NCBI RefSeq assembly: GCF_000717595.1
Contig: NZ_JNZO01000018.1
Coordinates: 248,001-312,000, forward strand
Direction of reading: 5' to 3'
Source: Streptomyces flavochromogenes
Lineage (GTDB): Bacteria; Actinomycetota; Actinomycetes; Streptomycetales; Streptomycetaceae
DNA length: 64,000 nt
Made by a program: the position numbers and the translations under genes. Below are positions 51,861 to 61,900 of the stretch, piece after piece. Numbering within the stretch: position 1 is the first letter of the stretch; each line of letters starts with the position of its first letter. The notes beneath the pieces are model-generated. The model did not search any database. It was not told where the DNA came from and saw only the letters and a program-made list of their open reading frames with translations.

Positions 51861-54272
51861 ATGGCTGACTCCAAGCCGTCCGTGCCGCTCACTCTGCCCG
51901 TGCTGCCGCTTGACGACGAGGTCGTGCTGCCCGGAATGGTGGTGCCGCTCGACCTGTCCGACAACGACGTACGCGCCGCGGTGGAGGCCGCCCAGGCCGC
52001 CGCGCGGCCCGGAGCGGGCAAGCCGCGGGTGCTGCTCGTGCCCCGCGTCGACGGGACCTACGCCGGGACCGGCGTCCTGGGCACCGTCGAGCAGGTCGGA
52101 CGACTGTCCGACGGCGACCCCGGCGCCCTGATCCGCGGACTCGGCCGCGTGCGCATCGGCGCCGGCACGACCGGACCCGGCGCGGCCCTGTGGGTCGAGG
52201 GCAGCACCGTCGAGGAGACCCTGCCCGAACCGCTGCCCGGTCAGGTCACCGACCTGATCAAGGAGTACAAGGCGCTCGCCACCAGCTGGCTCAAGAAGCG
52301 CGGTGCCTGGCAGGTCGTCGACCGCGTGCAGCAGATCGACGGCGTCGGGGCCCTCGCCGACAACTCCGGATACTCGCCCTTCCTCACCGTCGAGCAGAAG
52401 GTCGCGCTCCTGGAGACCGCCGACCCGGTCGCCCGCCTCAAGCTCGCCACCGCCCAGCTCCGCGAGCACCTCGCCGAGCAGGACGTCGCCGAGACCATCG
52501 CCAAGGACGTCCAGGAGGGCGTCGACAAGCAGCAGCGCGAGTTCCTCCTCCGCCGCCAGCTCGAAGCCGTCCGCAAGGAGCTCCGCGACCTCAACGGCGA
52601 AGCCGAGGGTGACGAGTCCGACGACTACCGCGCCCGCGTGGAGGCCGCCGACCTGCCCGAGAAGGTCCGGGAGGCCGCCCTCAAGGAGGTCGAGAAGCTG
52701 GAGCGGTCCAGCGACCAGTCCCCCGAGGGCTCCTGGATCCGCACCTGGCTCGACACCGTCCTCGAACTGCCCTGGAACGAGCGCACCGAGGACCGGTACG
52801 ACATCCCGGGCGCCCAGGCGGTCCTCGACGCCGAACACGCGGGCCTTGAGGACGTCAAGGAGCGGATCACCGAGTACCTCGCCGTGCGCAAGCGGCGTGC
52901 CGAGCGCGGTCTCGGCGTCGTGGGCGGCCGCCGCGGCGGAGCCGTACTCGCCCTCGTCGGCCCGCCCGGCGTCGGCAAGACCTCGCTCGGCGAGTCCGTC
53001 GCCCACGCGATGGGCCGCAAGTTCGTCCGCGTCGCCCTCGGCGGCGTACGGGACGAGGCGGAGATCCGCGGACACCGGCGTACGTACGTGGGCGCGCTGC
53101 CCGGCCGGATCGTGCGGGCCGTCAAGGAGGCCGGGTCCATGAACCCGGTGGTCCTGCTCGACGAGATCGACAAGGTCGGCTCCGACTTCCGCGGCGACCC
53201 CGCGGCGGCCCTCCTCGAAGTCCTCGACCCGGCGCAGAACCACACCTTCCGCGACCACTACCTGGAGGTCGAACTCGACCTCTCCGACGTCGTCTTCCTG
53301 GCCACGGCCAACGTCCTCGAAGCCATCCCGGAGGCCCTCCTCGACCGCATGGAGCTGGTCAGGCTCGACGGCTACACGGAGGACGAGAAGGTCGTCATCG
53401 CCCGTGACCACCTGCTGCCCCGGCAGCTGGAGCGGGCGGGTCTGGAGCCCGGCGAGGTCGTCCTCGAGGACGCCTCGCTGCGGAAGCTCGCCGGGGAGTA
53501 CACCCGGGAGGCGGGCGTCCGTACGCTGGAGCGCGCCGTCGCCCGGCTGCTCCGGAAGATCACGGCCCAGCACGAACTGGGCGACCGCGAGCTGCCGTTC
53601 ACGGTCACCCCGGACGACCTCCGGGACCTCATCGGCCGTCCGCACCACGTGCCCGAGTCGGCCCAGGACCCCGCCGAGCGCCGCACCGCCGTACCGGGTG
53701 TCGCCACCGGGCTCGCCGTGACCGGCGCGGGCGGCGACGTCCTCTTCGTCGAGGCGTCCCTGGCCGACCCGGAGACCGGCGCCGCCGGGCTGACCCTCAC
53801 CGGTCAGCTGGGCGACGTGATGAAGGAGTCGGCGCAGATCGCGCTCTCCTTCCTCCGCTCGCACGGCGCGGAACTGGAACTGCCCGTCACCGGCCTCAAG
53901 GACCGGGGCGTGCACATCCACTTCCCCGCGGGCGCGGTCCCCAAGGACGGCCCGAGCGCGGGCGTCACCATGACGACCGCCCTCGCCTCCCTGCTGAGCG
54001 GGCGGCTCGTCCGTACGGACGTGGCCATGACCGGCGAGGTCTCCCTCACCGGCCGGGTCCTCCCGATCGGCGGCGTGAAGCAGAAGCTCCTCGCCGCGCA
54101 CCGGGCGGGCATCACCACGGTCGTGATCCCCAAGCGGAACGAGGCCGACCTGGACGACGTCCCGGCGGAGATCCTGGAGAAGCTGGAGGTCCACCCGGTG
54201 ACGGACGTCCGCCAGGTCCTGGAGATCGCCCTGGCGCCGGCGGCGGTGCCCGTGGGAGTGGCGGCGGCGTAA
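51861..54272 (+). CDS. lon: ATP-dependent Lon protease
   Basis: 803 residues, the normal length. The N-terminal substrate-binding domain (about 10-210) is followed by a coiled coil (QREFLLRRQLEAVRKELRDL), the AAA+ module (Walker A GPPGVGKTSLGESVA, Walker B VVLLDEIDKVG) and the Ser-Lys protease domain (catalytic Ser in PKDGPSAGVTM, Lys in GGVKQKLLAAHRAG). It degrades misfolded and regulatory cytosolic proteins. ATG 51861 has gaagggga upstream. HspR-type control is indicated by the HAIR-like box. A strong terminator follows. Confidence 0.97.
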   Translation: MADSKPSVPLTLPVLPLDDEVVLPGMVVPLDLSDNDVRAAVEAAQAAARPGAGKPRVLLVPRVDGTYAGTGVLGTVEQVGRLSDGDPGALIRGLGRVRIGAGTTGPGAALWVEGSTVEETLPEPLPGQVTDLIKEYKALATSWLKKRGAWQVVDRVQQIDGVGALADNSGYSPFLTVEQKVALLETADPVARLKLATAQLREHLAEQDVAETIAKDVQEGVDKQQREFLLRRQLEAVRKELRDLNGEAEGDESDDYRARVEAADLPEKVREAALKEVEKLERSSDQSPEGSWIRTWLDTVLELPWNERTEDRYDIPGAQAVLDAEHAGLEDVKERITEYLAVRKRRAERGLGVVGGRRGGAVLALVGPPGVGKTSLGESVAHAMGRKFVRVALGGVRDEAEIRGHRRTYVGALPGRIVRAVKEAGSMNPVVLLDEIDKVGSDFRGDPAAALLEVLDPAQNHTFRDHYLEVELDLSDVVFLATANVLEAIPEALLDRMELVRLDGYTEDEKVVIARDHLLPRQLERAGLEPGEVVLEDASLRKLAGEYTREAGVRTLERAVARLLRKITAQHELGDRELPFTVTPDDLRDLIGRPHHVPESAQDPAERRTAVPGVATGLAVTGAGGDVLFVEASLADPETGAAGLTLTGQLGDVMKESAQIALSFLRSHGAELELPVTGLKDRGVHIHFPAGAVPKDGPSAGVTMTTALASLLSGRLVRTDVAMTGEVSLTGRVLPIGGVKQKLLAAHRAGITTVVIPKRNEADLDDVPAEILEKLEVHPVTDVRQVLEIALAPAAVPVGVAAA

Positions 54273-54279
54273 CTCCCGT

Positions 54280-54319
54280 ACGGAGCGGGGTGTCCCCGAC
54301 AGGGGGCACCCCGCTCCGT
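54280..54319 (+). terminator. terminator of lon
   Basis: Stem acggagcggggtg (54280-54292) / caccccgctccgt (54307-54319), continued by tcccc/ggggg to a 4-nt loop (gaca): about 18 pairs in total, 7 nt after the stop codon. Confidence 0.92.
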
Positions 54320-54393
54320 CATGCCCGGCGCGTCCGCGTACTCGCAGGTAAATCGTCACCCGGATGTCGGCCGGGGGTGTCATGCTCGTACGC

Positions 54394-55005
54394 ATGAACG
54401 AAGACGCCTTCTGGGCTCTCATCGACGAGTTGAGCCGCCGCACCGAGGACCTTGAGGAGCGGATGGAGTGGCTGCGCACGGAGCTGCTCCGGCGTCCGGC
54501 CGCCGAGAGCGTGGAGTTCCAGGTGCGCCTCGACGACGCGTGCGAGGTCGCGGGAACGCGCGCGCTGTGGCGGGCGGCGGACCGGATCGAGAGCGGAGCC
54601 TCCACCGACGACGGCTTCCACTACTTCACCCTCTGGCTGGTCGGGCAGGGGCGGAAGGTGTACGACTCGGTCGTCGCCGACCCCGACGCGCTGGCCGACG
54701 TGCCGGGGATCCGGGCCCTGGTGGGCCGGCACAGGAACGAGTGGGACGACGACGAGTGGCCCGAGTGGGAGTGGCTGGACTACGTCGCGCAGGACGCGTA
54801 CGACGAGCTGACCGGCCAGGAGGACGACTGCGGCGAGGAGTTCGACGACGCCGTGGACGAGCGTGCCGAGGAGCTCGCGGACGAGCTCGCGGGGGACTTC
54901 GAGGGGGAGTGGGAAGAGGGCGGCGAGCCCCGGGGGTCTCGTCCGGAGGGGGTGGCGATGCCCCGGCTCACCGCCCTCTTCCCGCTCGCTGCGTCCGGCT
55001 CCTAG
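54394..55005 (+). CDS. DUF4240 domain protein
   Basis: 203 residues. MNEDAFWALIDELSRRTEDLEERMEWLRTELLRRPAAESVEFQVRLDD is the conserved DUF4240 start; FHYFTLWLVGQGRKVYDSVVADPD and EWEWLDYVAQDAYDELTG continue it. The last 60 residues are very acidic and probably disordered. Function unknown. ATG 54394 is preferred to the longer frame. Its stop codon sits inside a hairpin shared with the convergent monooxygenase gene. Confidence 0.8.
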   Translation: MNEDAFWALIDELSRRTEDLEERMEWLRTELLRRPAAESVEFQVRLDDACEVAGTRALWRAADRIESGASTDDGFHYFTLWLVGQGRKVYDSVVADPDALADVPGIRALVGRHRNEWDDDEWPEWEWLDYVAQDAYDELTGQEDDCGEEFDDAVDERAEELADELAGDFEGEWEEGGEPRGSRPEGVAMPRLTALFPLAASGS

Positions 55006-55058
55006 GACGCTCGGGACCGCGGCCCCGGGAGCCGGACGGTTCCGGAGCGCTCCTAGGA
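55000..55058. terminator. inverted repeat overlapping both stop codons, putative bidirectional terminator
   Basis: tcctaggacgctc (55000-55012) pairs with gagcg-c-tcctagga (55045-55058), with one bulged base. The two arms contain the stop codons of DUF4240 (55003-55005) and of the convergent AA10 gene (55053-55055). Confidence 0.65.
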
Positions 55059-55937
55059 CGCCGACGAGTTCCGGCGGCGGCCCAGGAGCAGGCTGCCCGC
55101 GCCGAAGGCGGCGAGGGCGCCCGCGCCCGCGAGGGCCATGGGCAGCGGCGAGGAGGGGGTCTCGGTCGTCTCGGCGGAGAGGGCCGGGGCCTGCTCGTCG
55201 CCGCCGTGGCCCGCGTGGCTCACGGTGGAGAGCGACGCGCCCGCCGCGATCTTCGCCTCGCTCGGGGCCTGGGCCTTCGCCGCGGCCGGCTGCGCGGCCG
55301 CGGCGCCGAAGGTGACGTCCGAGCAGCTGTAGAAGGCCTCGGGGCTGTCGTTGCGCTGCCACACCTTGTAGACGATGTGGCGGCCGGTGCGGGCGGGGAG
55401 GTTGCCCGTGAAGTTGTAGTAGCCGTCGGTGGCCGTGCGGGCGGTGTTGTAGACGGCGACGGGGGTCGCGTCCAGGTCCGACCACTTCAGCGGCTGCGTG
55501 GGGTCGAAGCCCGGCTTGGTGATGTAGACGGTCATCGTGCCGGAGTGGGCGGCCGTCACCCGGACCTTGAAGTCGAAACTGCCCGCCGCGACCGCCGTCG
55601 CCGGCCAGTCGGTGCGCGCCCAGTCGAGCGCCCGGTACTTCTCGCGGTTCGCCGAGCAGAGCTTGCCGTCCGGGATGAGGGCCTGGTGCTGCCCGGCGGC
55701 GTTGGCGATGTTGACCTCGTTCCAGTCGTAGAGCGGCTGGGTGCCGGAGTCGGCGACGAGGTCCTTGCACACCTGTGACTTGGGGGTCTCGGGGCCCTCC
55801 GCGTAACAGGCGGCGACGCGGCTCACGGGGTTGAAGACGGCTCCGTGGGCGCTGGCGGTGGTGGGGGTGAGGGTGACGAGGGCTGCGGCTGCGGACAGGG
55901 CTGCGACGCCGGCGGCGGTGCGGCGGGTGGACTGCAT
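55053..55937 (-). CDS. AA10 lytic polysaccharide monooxygenase (chitin/cellulose-active), membrane anchored
   Basis: 294 residues. The signal peptide ends ...TTASA, so mature His1 is His31 (HGAVFNPVSR); the second copper His is probably His131 (VTAAHSGTMTVYIT). Four Cys and the WQRNDSPEAFYSCSDV end are typical of AA10. Using copper and an oxidant, these enzymes cut crystalline chitin or cellulose. After the catalytic domain (to about 215) an Ala/Ser linker leads to a C-terminal membrane helix (LPMALAGAGALAAFGAGSLLLGRRR) without a clear LPxTG motif. ATG 55937 fits. A DasR-like box upstream suggests control by GlcNAc. Confidence 0.92.
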   Translation of the reverse strand: MQSTRRTAAGVAALSAAAALVTLTPTTASAHGAVFNPVSRVAACYAEGPETPKSQVCKDLVADSGTQPLYDWNEVNIANAAGQHQALIPDGKLCSANREKYRALDWARTDWPATAVAAGSFDFKVRVTAAHSGTMTVYITKPGFDPTQPLKWSDLDATPVAVYNTARTATDGYYNFTGNLPARTGRHIVYKVWQRNDSPEAFYSCSDVTFGAAAAQPAAAKAQAPSEAKIAAGASLSTVSHAGHGGDEQAPALSAETTETPSSPLPMALAGAGALAAFGAGSLLLGRRRNSSAS

Positions 55938-56032
55938 GCGGGGGCTCTCTCTCGTGCGTGGGGGAGGACGGACGAGCAACGCGCGCTGAGCACACGGAAG
56001 TTGAATCCCGGGCGATCGCCGTAGAGCCTCGC

Positions 56033-56048
56033 ATTGGTCCATACCAAT
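56033..56048. promoter_or_regulatory. DasR-responsive element-like palindrome
   Basis: ATTGGTCCATACCAAT matches the DasR consensus (ACTGGTCTAGACCAGT) at 12 of 16 positions, including both TGGTC/ACCA cores, and lies 96 bp upstream of the AA10 start. DasR is the GlcNAc-6-phosphate-sensing GntR repressor of chitin genes. Confidence 0.75.
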
Positions 56049-56077
56049 AGGCAAGGGGGAGGGCCGGAAAAGCCGAA

Positions 56078-56111
56078 GCGGCCCCCGGGGTGCCGCACAC
56101 CCGGGGGCCGC
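56078..56111 (-). terminator. terminator of GH25 lysozyme gene
   Basis: 12-bp stem gcggcccccggg (56078-56089) / cccgggggccgc (56100-56111), 16 nt after the GH25 stop codon on the minus strand. Confidence 0.85.
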
Positions 56112-56127
56112 CGTACGCGCGGGGGCG

Positions 56128-56958
56128 TCAGCCGTTGGCGAGCGCCTGCACGCGCGAGAGGTCGCCGTTGAAGTGGTTGTGGTCGCCGACCGTCGGGCCG
56201 GAGGAGGTGTACTGCCACATCGTGTAGTACTGCCAGCCGGCCGGGAGTTCGCCCACGGACGCGGCGTACCGCGCGATCCACAGCGGGTTGGTCGTGGCGA
56301 AGGCGGAGGAGTTGCCGGTGCACTGGGTCCACCAGCTGGTCGCCGTGTAGATGACGGCGTCCCGGCCGGTCCTGGCCTTGTACCGGTTCACGAAGTCGCG
56401 GATCCAGGTCACCATCCCGGCCTGGGTCTTGCCGTAGCAGGTCGCGCCGTACGGGTTCCACTCGATGTCGAGCACGCCCGGAAGCGTCCTGCCGTCCTTC
56501 GACCAGCCGCCGCCGTTGTTGACGAAGTAGTCGGCCTGGGCCGTGCCCGTCGTCGTGTCCGGGGTCGCGAAGTGGTACGTGCCCCGGATCATGCCGACGT
56601 TGTACGAGCCGGTGTACTGCTGGTTGAAGTAGGTGTTCTTGTAGTAGGTGCCCTCCGTCGCCTTGACGTAGGCCCACTTGACGCCGCTGTTCCACAGGGT
56701 GGACCAGGCGACGTTGCCCTGGTGGCTGGAGACGTCCACGCCTTCGGTCTGGACGGCCTGGGCGGAGACGCCGCCGGGTGCGCCGCCCTGCCCGTCGTGC
56801 GCGAGGACGCCCATGCCCATGCTGGCGGAGCCGCGCGGCGGCGCCTGGCGGGCACCGGGGTCCTGGGCCGCTCCGGCGGACGCGGCGAGGGGGATGAGGA
56901 GGGTCAGGGCCGCGAGCGCGGCGCCGGCGAGGGTCGTTCCGGATCTGTGCACACGCAT
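56128..56958 (-). CDS. secreted GH25 lysozyme (1,4-beta-N-acetylmuramidase)
   Basis: 276 residues. A signal peptide (about 1-31, LAGAALAALTLLIPLAASAGA) and a Gly/Ala-rich pro-region precede the GH25 barrel, which starts at GVDVSSHQGNV (Asp75). The catalytic pair lies in GVLDIEWNPYG (Asp164, Glu166), and the barrel continues through VIYTATSWWTQ, PLWIARY and WQYTSSG. It hydrolyses the glycan strand of peptidoglycan, as in Streptomyces cellosyl/mutanolysin. No wall-binding repeats are present. It has its own terminator; the MarR gene is divergent. Confidence 0.93.
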   Translation of the reverse strand: MRVHRSGTTLAGAALAALTLLIPLAASAGAAQDPGARQAPPRGSASMGMGVLAHDGQGGAPGGVSAQAVQTEGVDVSSHQGNVAWSTLWNSGVKWAYVKATEGTYYKNTYFNQQYTGSYNVGMIRGTYHFATPDTTTGTAQADYFVNNGGGWSKDGRTLPGVLDIEWNPYGATCYGKTQAGMVTWIRDFVNRYKARTGRDAVIYTATSWWTQCTGNSSAFATTNPLWIARYAASVGELPAGWQYYTMWQYTSSGPTVGDHNHFNGDLSRVQALANG

Positions 56959-57223
56959 TGCGTGCCTCCGAAAGGATCGGTGGGGGGAGCGAGGTCGACG
57001 GTCCTGGACGCCCGCCGCCAGTCATGGTGTGGACATGTCAGCGCGGGTGTCGTGGACGACGCTACGCACGTAGACCCGGCCCATGGAAGAGGGCCTGGAT
57101 ACCGCCGTTGGTCTACGCCTGCGAAATACTGGAAGAGCTGCGGCGATGGCCCCGGCCGAAAGAAACTTTCAGCGGCCGGAAAGCCGTCGGCGGATCGCCG
57201 GAGAACGTGTGAGAGGTGCTGAC

Positions 57224-57733
57224 GTGCACGGAAGCGGTACGGGAAGTGACGGTGGGGCCCCGCCGACCGTCGGCGGCGAACCCCACGCCCCGTCCGGCGG
57301 GGTCGACCGGGAGTTCCTCGCGCTCGAACGCGAACTCGCGGTCTTCCTGCGCCGTGCCCGCGCCCAGTCCGGCGAGATGGCCCGCGAGGTCCACCCCGAA
57401 CTCGAACCCGCCGCCTACGGCCTGTTCGTGCGGCTCGACGACGCCGGGCCCCAGCGGGCCACCGAACTCGCCGGGTACTTCGGGGTCGGCAAGGCGACCA
57501 TGAGCCGCCAGCTCCGGGCCCTCGAAGACCTCGGGCTCGTCGCCCGCGACCCCGACCCCGCCGACGGACGCGCCTCGCTGGTCCGGCTCACCGAGGAGGG
57601 CCGGGACCGCTTCCGGCACGTCCGGGACGCGCGGCGCGAGCGGTACGTCCGCAAGCTCGCCGACTGGGACCGCGCCGAGGTCGCCGAACTGGCCCGGCTC
57701 CTGAACCACTTCAACGTCCGTTCCGAAGGCTGA
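57224..57733 (+). CDS. MarR-family transcriptional regulator
   Basis: 169 residues from GTG 57224 (gagaggtg 7 nt upstream); GTG 57209 is possible. A Gly-rich leader (about 1-25) precedes the winged-helix core: LEPAAYGLFVRLDDAGPQRATELAGYFGVGKATMSRQLRALEDLGLVARDPDPADGRASLVRLTEEGR. MarR proteins repress genes until a phenolic or oxidant ligand binds. Target unknown; the divergent GH25 gene and an 8-bp inverted repeat (57069-57076 / 57110-57117) between them are candidates. Confidence 0.88.
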   Translation: MHGSGTGSDGGAPPTVGGEPHAPSGGVDREFLALERELAVFLRRARAQSGEMAREVHPELEPAAYGLFVRLDDAGPQRATELAGYFGVGKATMSRQLRALEDLGLVARDPDPADGRASLVRLTEEGRDRFRHVRDARRERYVRKLADWDRAEVAELARLLNHFNVRSEG

Positions 57734-57829
57734 GCGGGTCCACACGGCCCATCGCGGGCCCGTGGCCCCGGCCTCCGCCGACACCGGCCTGGCTCGGCGG
57801 GCCCCGGCCTCCGTCGGCGCGGTCGTCGC

Positions 57830-58621
57830 TCAGCCGGCTCCCAGCTCCACCAGTACCGCCGTCGCGTCGTCGTGCGGCTTCCAGCGGCGCGTCCCGCCGG
57901 CCGACGCGTCCGCCGCCTCCAGGGCGCGCACGCGGTGGAGCAGCCCGAGCGTGCCCTCCTTGCGCAGGACGCCGAAGCAGTCCGTCCAGTCGCCCTCGCC
58001 GAACATCTCCACCCAGCGGCTCGCCCCGTCCGTGAGCGCCGCCAGGGCCCGTACCTCCGCGCGCGGGCTCGTCCCCGTCACCGCCCGCGCGGCGACCGCC
58101 GGGTCCGCCGCCGCCGTGAAGAAGCCGCCCTCCCGGTTCCGCAGCCGGTCCGTCGCCGCCAGGGACCGCAGGACCTCGTCGGGAACGCGGTCGAGCCGGT
58201 CGTCGAGCACGGCCCGTACGGACCCGTCCGGCGACTCCAGGAGGAGTACGGAGTCGGAGAGGACGAGGTGTTCGACCGAGGTCTCGTCCCAGCGGGCGAG
58301 CACGACGGTCGCCTGGGGCGTACGGACGTGAGAAAGGTCACAGGTGTCCCGATGGGCCTCCGCGGTGCGCCGGATTGCCAGCGACAGGATCCCGGCCAGG
58401 GACATGTCCCGGCGGGAAGCGGACAGTTCGGTCAAAGACCCGCCGAGGCGCGCGGTGAACCACGGCACCGTGTGCACACAACCGTCATCACCGGCCGGTG
58501 GTGTGACGCCGTCGAGGAGGACGACGGTTCCGCCGCCGCCCGAGGCGGGCTGGGCGGCGGCCACCCAGTCCTCGTTGGGGCGTTCGGGGTTGCCGGGGAG
58601 GGTCGCGACGTCACTGCGCAT
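57830..58621 (-). CDS. PP2C-like serine/threonine phosphatase domain protein
   Basis: 263 residues. The opening NPERPNEDWVAA and TVVLLDGVTPP correspond to the PP2C metal-binding motifs (usually D-x-NED and DG), and ALTDGASRWVEMFGE and KPHDDATAVLVEL match the later Asp motifs. Some metal ligands look degenerate (LLDGV, PHDDAT), so the protein may be a weak or inactive phosphatase. No membrane segment. It is divergent from the conservon and may act on its components, which is speculation. Confidence 0.8.
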   Translation of the reverse strand: MRSDVATLPGNPERPNEDWVAAAQPASGGGGTVVLLDGVTPPAGDDGCVHTVPWFTARLGGSLTELSASRRDMSLAGILSLAIRRTAEAHRDTCDLSHVRTPQATVVLARWDETSVEHLVLSDSVLLLESPDGSVRAVLDDRLDRVPDEVLRSLAATDRLRNREGGFFTAAADPAVAARAVTGTSPRAEVRALAALTDGASRWVEMFGEGDWTDCFGVLRKEGTLGLLHRVRALEAADASAGGTRRWKPHDDATAVLVELGAG

Positions 58622-58992
58622 GACGACCAGTGTGCCCGGGGCGGCGTACGTTCCCGGTGTACGTCTTCACCGGACCTGCAAACGTGCGGAAATGGCCTGT
58701 ACCAACCCGGCGGCGGTCCCGGGGAGCCGGAGCGGCGGACTCCGGGGAGCTGCGGGCGGGCATCCTGCCAAAGCCCGCGCGGAAGATCCAACCAGGGGCC
58801 CTTCGGGGACGCCTCGGCCCACCCGGAGAAGTTGTTCGCCAACTCAGGAGTGTTGTTCACTCGTTCGGGTGGCGGAGCGGCCGATGCGCGCCCCCTTCCC
58901 AGAAGCGCTGGAATGGTCGGAAGCCGTACCAGGGGTGGGGGCGCTCCATGTGACCGGCCGTCACCTCTGCTTTGTGGGCGGACGAATCAAGA
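58622..58992. other. 371-bp non-coding divergent region
   Basis: The region between the phosphatase and conservon starts shows no supported gene and no clear inverted repeat. It contains less GC-rich patches (58670-58700 and 58830-58865), where promoters may lie. Confidence 0.5.
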
Positions 58993-61900
58993 ATGCGAGC
59001 ACCGGTGCAGATGAAGCGGCCTCGGAGCAAGAACGGCACGCGGAGCCAGACCCCCGGTGCGGTGCCGACCCCGGACGGCGCCGCGGCGCCCGCCGGCAGC
59101 CTCCCCGACGGCAGCACCTTCACCGGCAGCGCCCCCACCGGCCGTCCCAAGCGCGTCCGCAACCGTCTCGTCGCCGGCGTCGCCCTCGTCGGCATCACGG
59201 TCCTCGTCGCCGGAGCGCCCGCGGTCCTCGCCGCCTCCACCGAGCTCAACGACTCCCAGAGCCTGGTCACCCTCGCCGAACTCGACCGGCAGGCCGTCAC
59301 CCTGGCCCACTCGCTCGCCGACGAGCGGGACGAGGTCGTCGCCTACATCGCCGCCGGCCGCGACGCCCAGAGCGGCGACGCCAAGCACAGGCGCCAGATC
59401 ACCAGCACGCGATCGACCCGCGTCGACCGCCAGATCGACGAGATCCGCCCCGCCGCCTCCGCCGAGCTCCGCCGCGACCTCGCCGGCGTCCCCTCCGTCC
59501 GCCGTACCGCCCTCACCGGCAAGGGCACGGCCCTGGAGGCCCACCGGGCGTACTCGGAGATCATCACCAAACTCCAGGCCCTCGCCGACGAGCTGGCCGA
59601 CAAGACCCCGGCCCGCGCCTCCGACACCGCGCTCACCGAGGCCACCCGCGCCCCCGCCGCCCTCAGCCGCGCCGTCGAGCAGGCCTCCGCCACCCGCGGC
59701 CTGCTCCTCGCCGCGCTCTCCGTCCCGCAGCCCGAGCCCACCGGCGAGGTCCGGTACGACGCCGAGACCGGCACCTACGTCCCCGAGGTGCCCGCGGGCA
59801 CCGCCGAGGCCGCCCGCGCCCGCGACATCCTCACCGCCGCCGCCCAGCAGGCCAGGGTCCGTGAACTCGCCGCCCTCGGCGACTTCGACCAGGCCGCCGG
59901 CTCCACCGCCCGCGACTCCCTCGCCGCCACCGTGGCCGGCCCCGACGTCAAGAGCGCGGAGCGCTCCCTCGCCTCCCTCACCGACCAGCCGCGGCTGACG
60001 GAGACCGAGCGCGAGACCGACCCGGCCGGGCTCGAGTCCGCCCTCTCCGCCCGCATCGAGCAGATGCGCGGTGTCGAATCCGCCCTCTCCGCCGAGCGGG
60101 TCGAACGCCTCGGCGCGCTCCGCGACGACGACGTCACCGCCCTCGAACTGCGGATCGCCTTCCTCGGCGGCTGTCTGATCGTCGCGATCGGCATCTCCAC
60201 GTACGTGGCCCGCACCCTCACCCGGCCGCTCGCCGTCCTCCGGCTCGGCGCCGCCCGGCTCGCCGGCGCCCCCGAGCCCGGCGCCCAGGAGCTGGTCCGC
60301 TTCACCGGCCGCAACGACGAGTTCGCGCAGGTCGTCCGCTCGCTCAACACCCTGCACGGCAAGCTCGCCGGCCTGGCCGCGCACACCGAGCGGCTCACCG
60401 ACGACCGGACCGACCTGACCGCCGCCAAGGAGGCACTCGGCGCCGAGCTCGCCACCCAGCGTGCCGAACTCCAGGGGCAGGTCGCACTCCTCACCGCCGA
60501 CCTCGAACGGTTCCGGAGCACCGTCCACCACACCTTCGTCAACCTCTCGCTGCGCAGCCTCGGGCTCGTCGAGCGACAGCTCGGCGTGATCGAGAAGCTG
60601 GAGGAGCGCGAGCAGGACCCGGATCGCCTCGCGACCCTCTTCAAGCTCGACCACATGGCGACCGTCATGCGCCGCCACAGCGAGAACCTCCTGGTCCTCG
60701 CCGGGCACGAGCACGTCCACGGTCACCCCGGGCCCGTCCCGCTGGTCGACGTGCTGCGCGCCGCCGTCAGCGAGATCGAGCGGTACGAGCGGGTCACCAT
60801 CCAGTCCCTGCCGCCGCACGCCCAGATCGCCGGCTTCGCCGCGGACGACCTGAGCCACCTCATCGCCGAACTCCTGGAGAACGCGACCTCCTTCTCGCCG
60901 CCCGACGCCGAGGTCCAGCTCTCCGGCTGGCTCCTGGAGTCCGGCGAGGTGATGCTCTCCGTGCAGGACGCGGGCATCGGCATGACCGCCTCCCGGCTCG
61001 CCGAGCTCAACGCGCGCCTGGCCGAGGCCGACCCCACCGCCTTCGAAGGCGAGGGGCTCGGCATGCGGGTCGTCGCCCTGCTCGCCGCCCGCCACGGCGT
61101 CCGCGTCGAACTGCGCGAGCAGCAGCAGGGCGGCACGGCGGCCGTCGTGGTCCTGCCGCAGCCCCTGCTCCCCACCGCCCTGCCGACCACCGTGACGGAG
61201 CCCGTACGGGTGGCGGGCGCGGCACCCACGATCCTCCTGCCCGGCTCGGCCGCGGAGGCCAACTCCAACACGCTGCCGTCCCGGAACCGCGATCCCCTCG
61301 TCGAGGCGGCGGAGCGGGCGTTCATGGAGGCCGAGGTGACGGAGGCGAGGGAACAGCGGGACCAGGAGCCGGAGCCGGCGGAGGAGCCGGCGGCGTACGA
61401 GCCCGAGCCGCAGGAGGGCTCCTACGAGCCCGGGCAGGACGCGCCGTACGAGCCGGAGCCGCAGGCGGCGTACGAGCCCGGGCCCGCCCACGACGAGCCC
61501 GCGCCCCCCGACGAGCCCGAGCTCGCCCACCGCGAGCCCGTCACCCACGACGAGCCCGTCCCCCTCGGTGAGAGCGTCTCCGAGACCACGCTCCAGGTCC
61601 GGCTGCCCGACCCGCCGCCGGAGCCCGACGCCCACGAGCGCGCGGCGGACGTCACCACTCCCGCCCACCAGGAGGAGCCCCCGGCTCCGCAGAGTCCCGC
61701 CGCCCCCGAGCCAGTCACCGACCAGCCGGTTCCCGGGCCGCGTACCCCGCAGTGGGAGCGCGTCACCGACAAGGGCCTGCCCAAGCGGACCCCGCAGGTG
61801 GTCCGCCCCGCCGGCCCCGCCACCACGACCCCTCGTCAGGGCGGCGTGGACGCGGAGGCCCTGCGCCGCCGCCTCGGCGGCTTCCATCAGGGCGCCAAGG

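Noticed and set aside
51738..54605. Open frame of 955 codons on the minus strand
   Set aside because: It is the shadow of lon. The composition is unlike a real protein.
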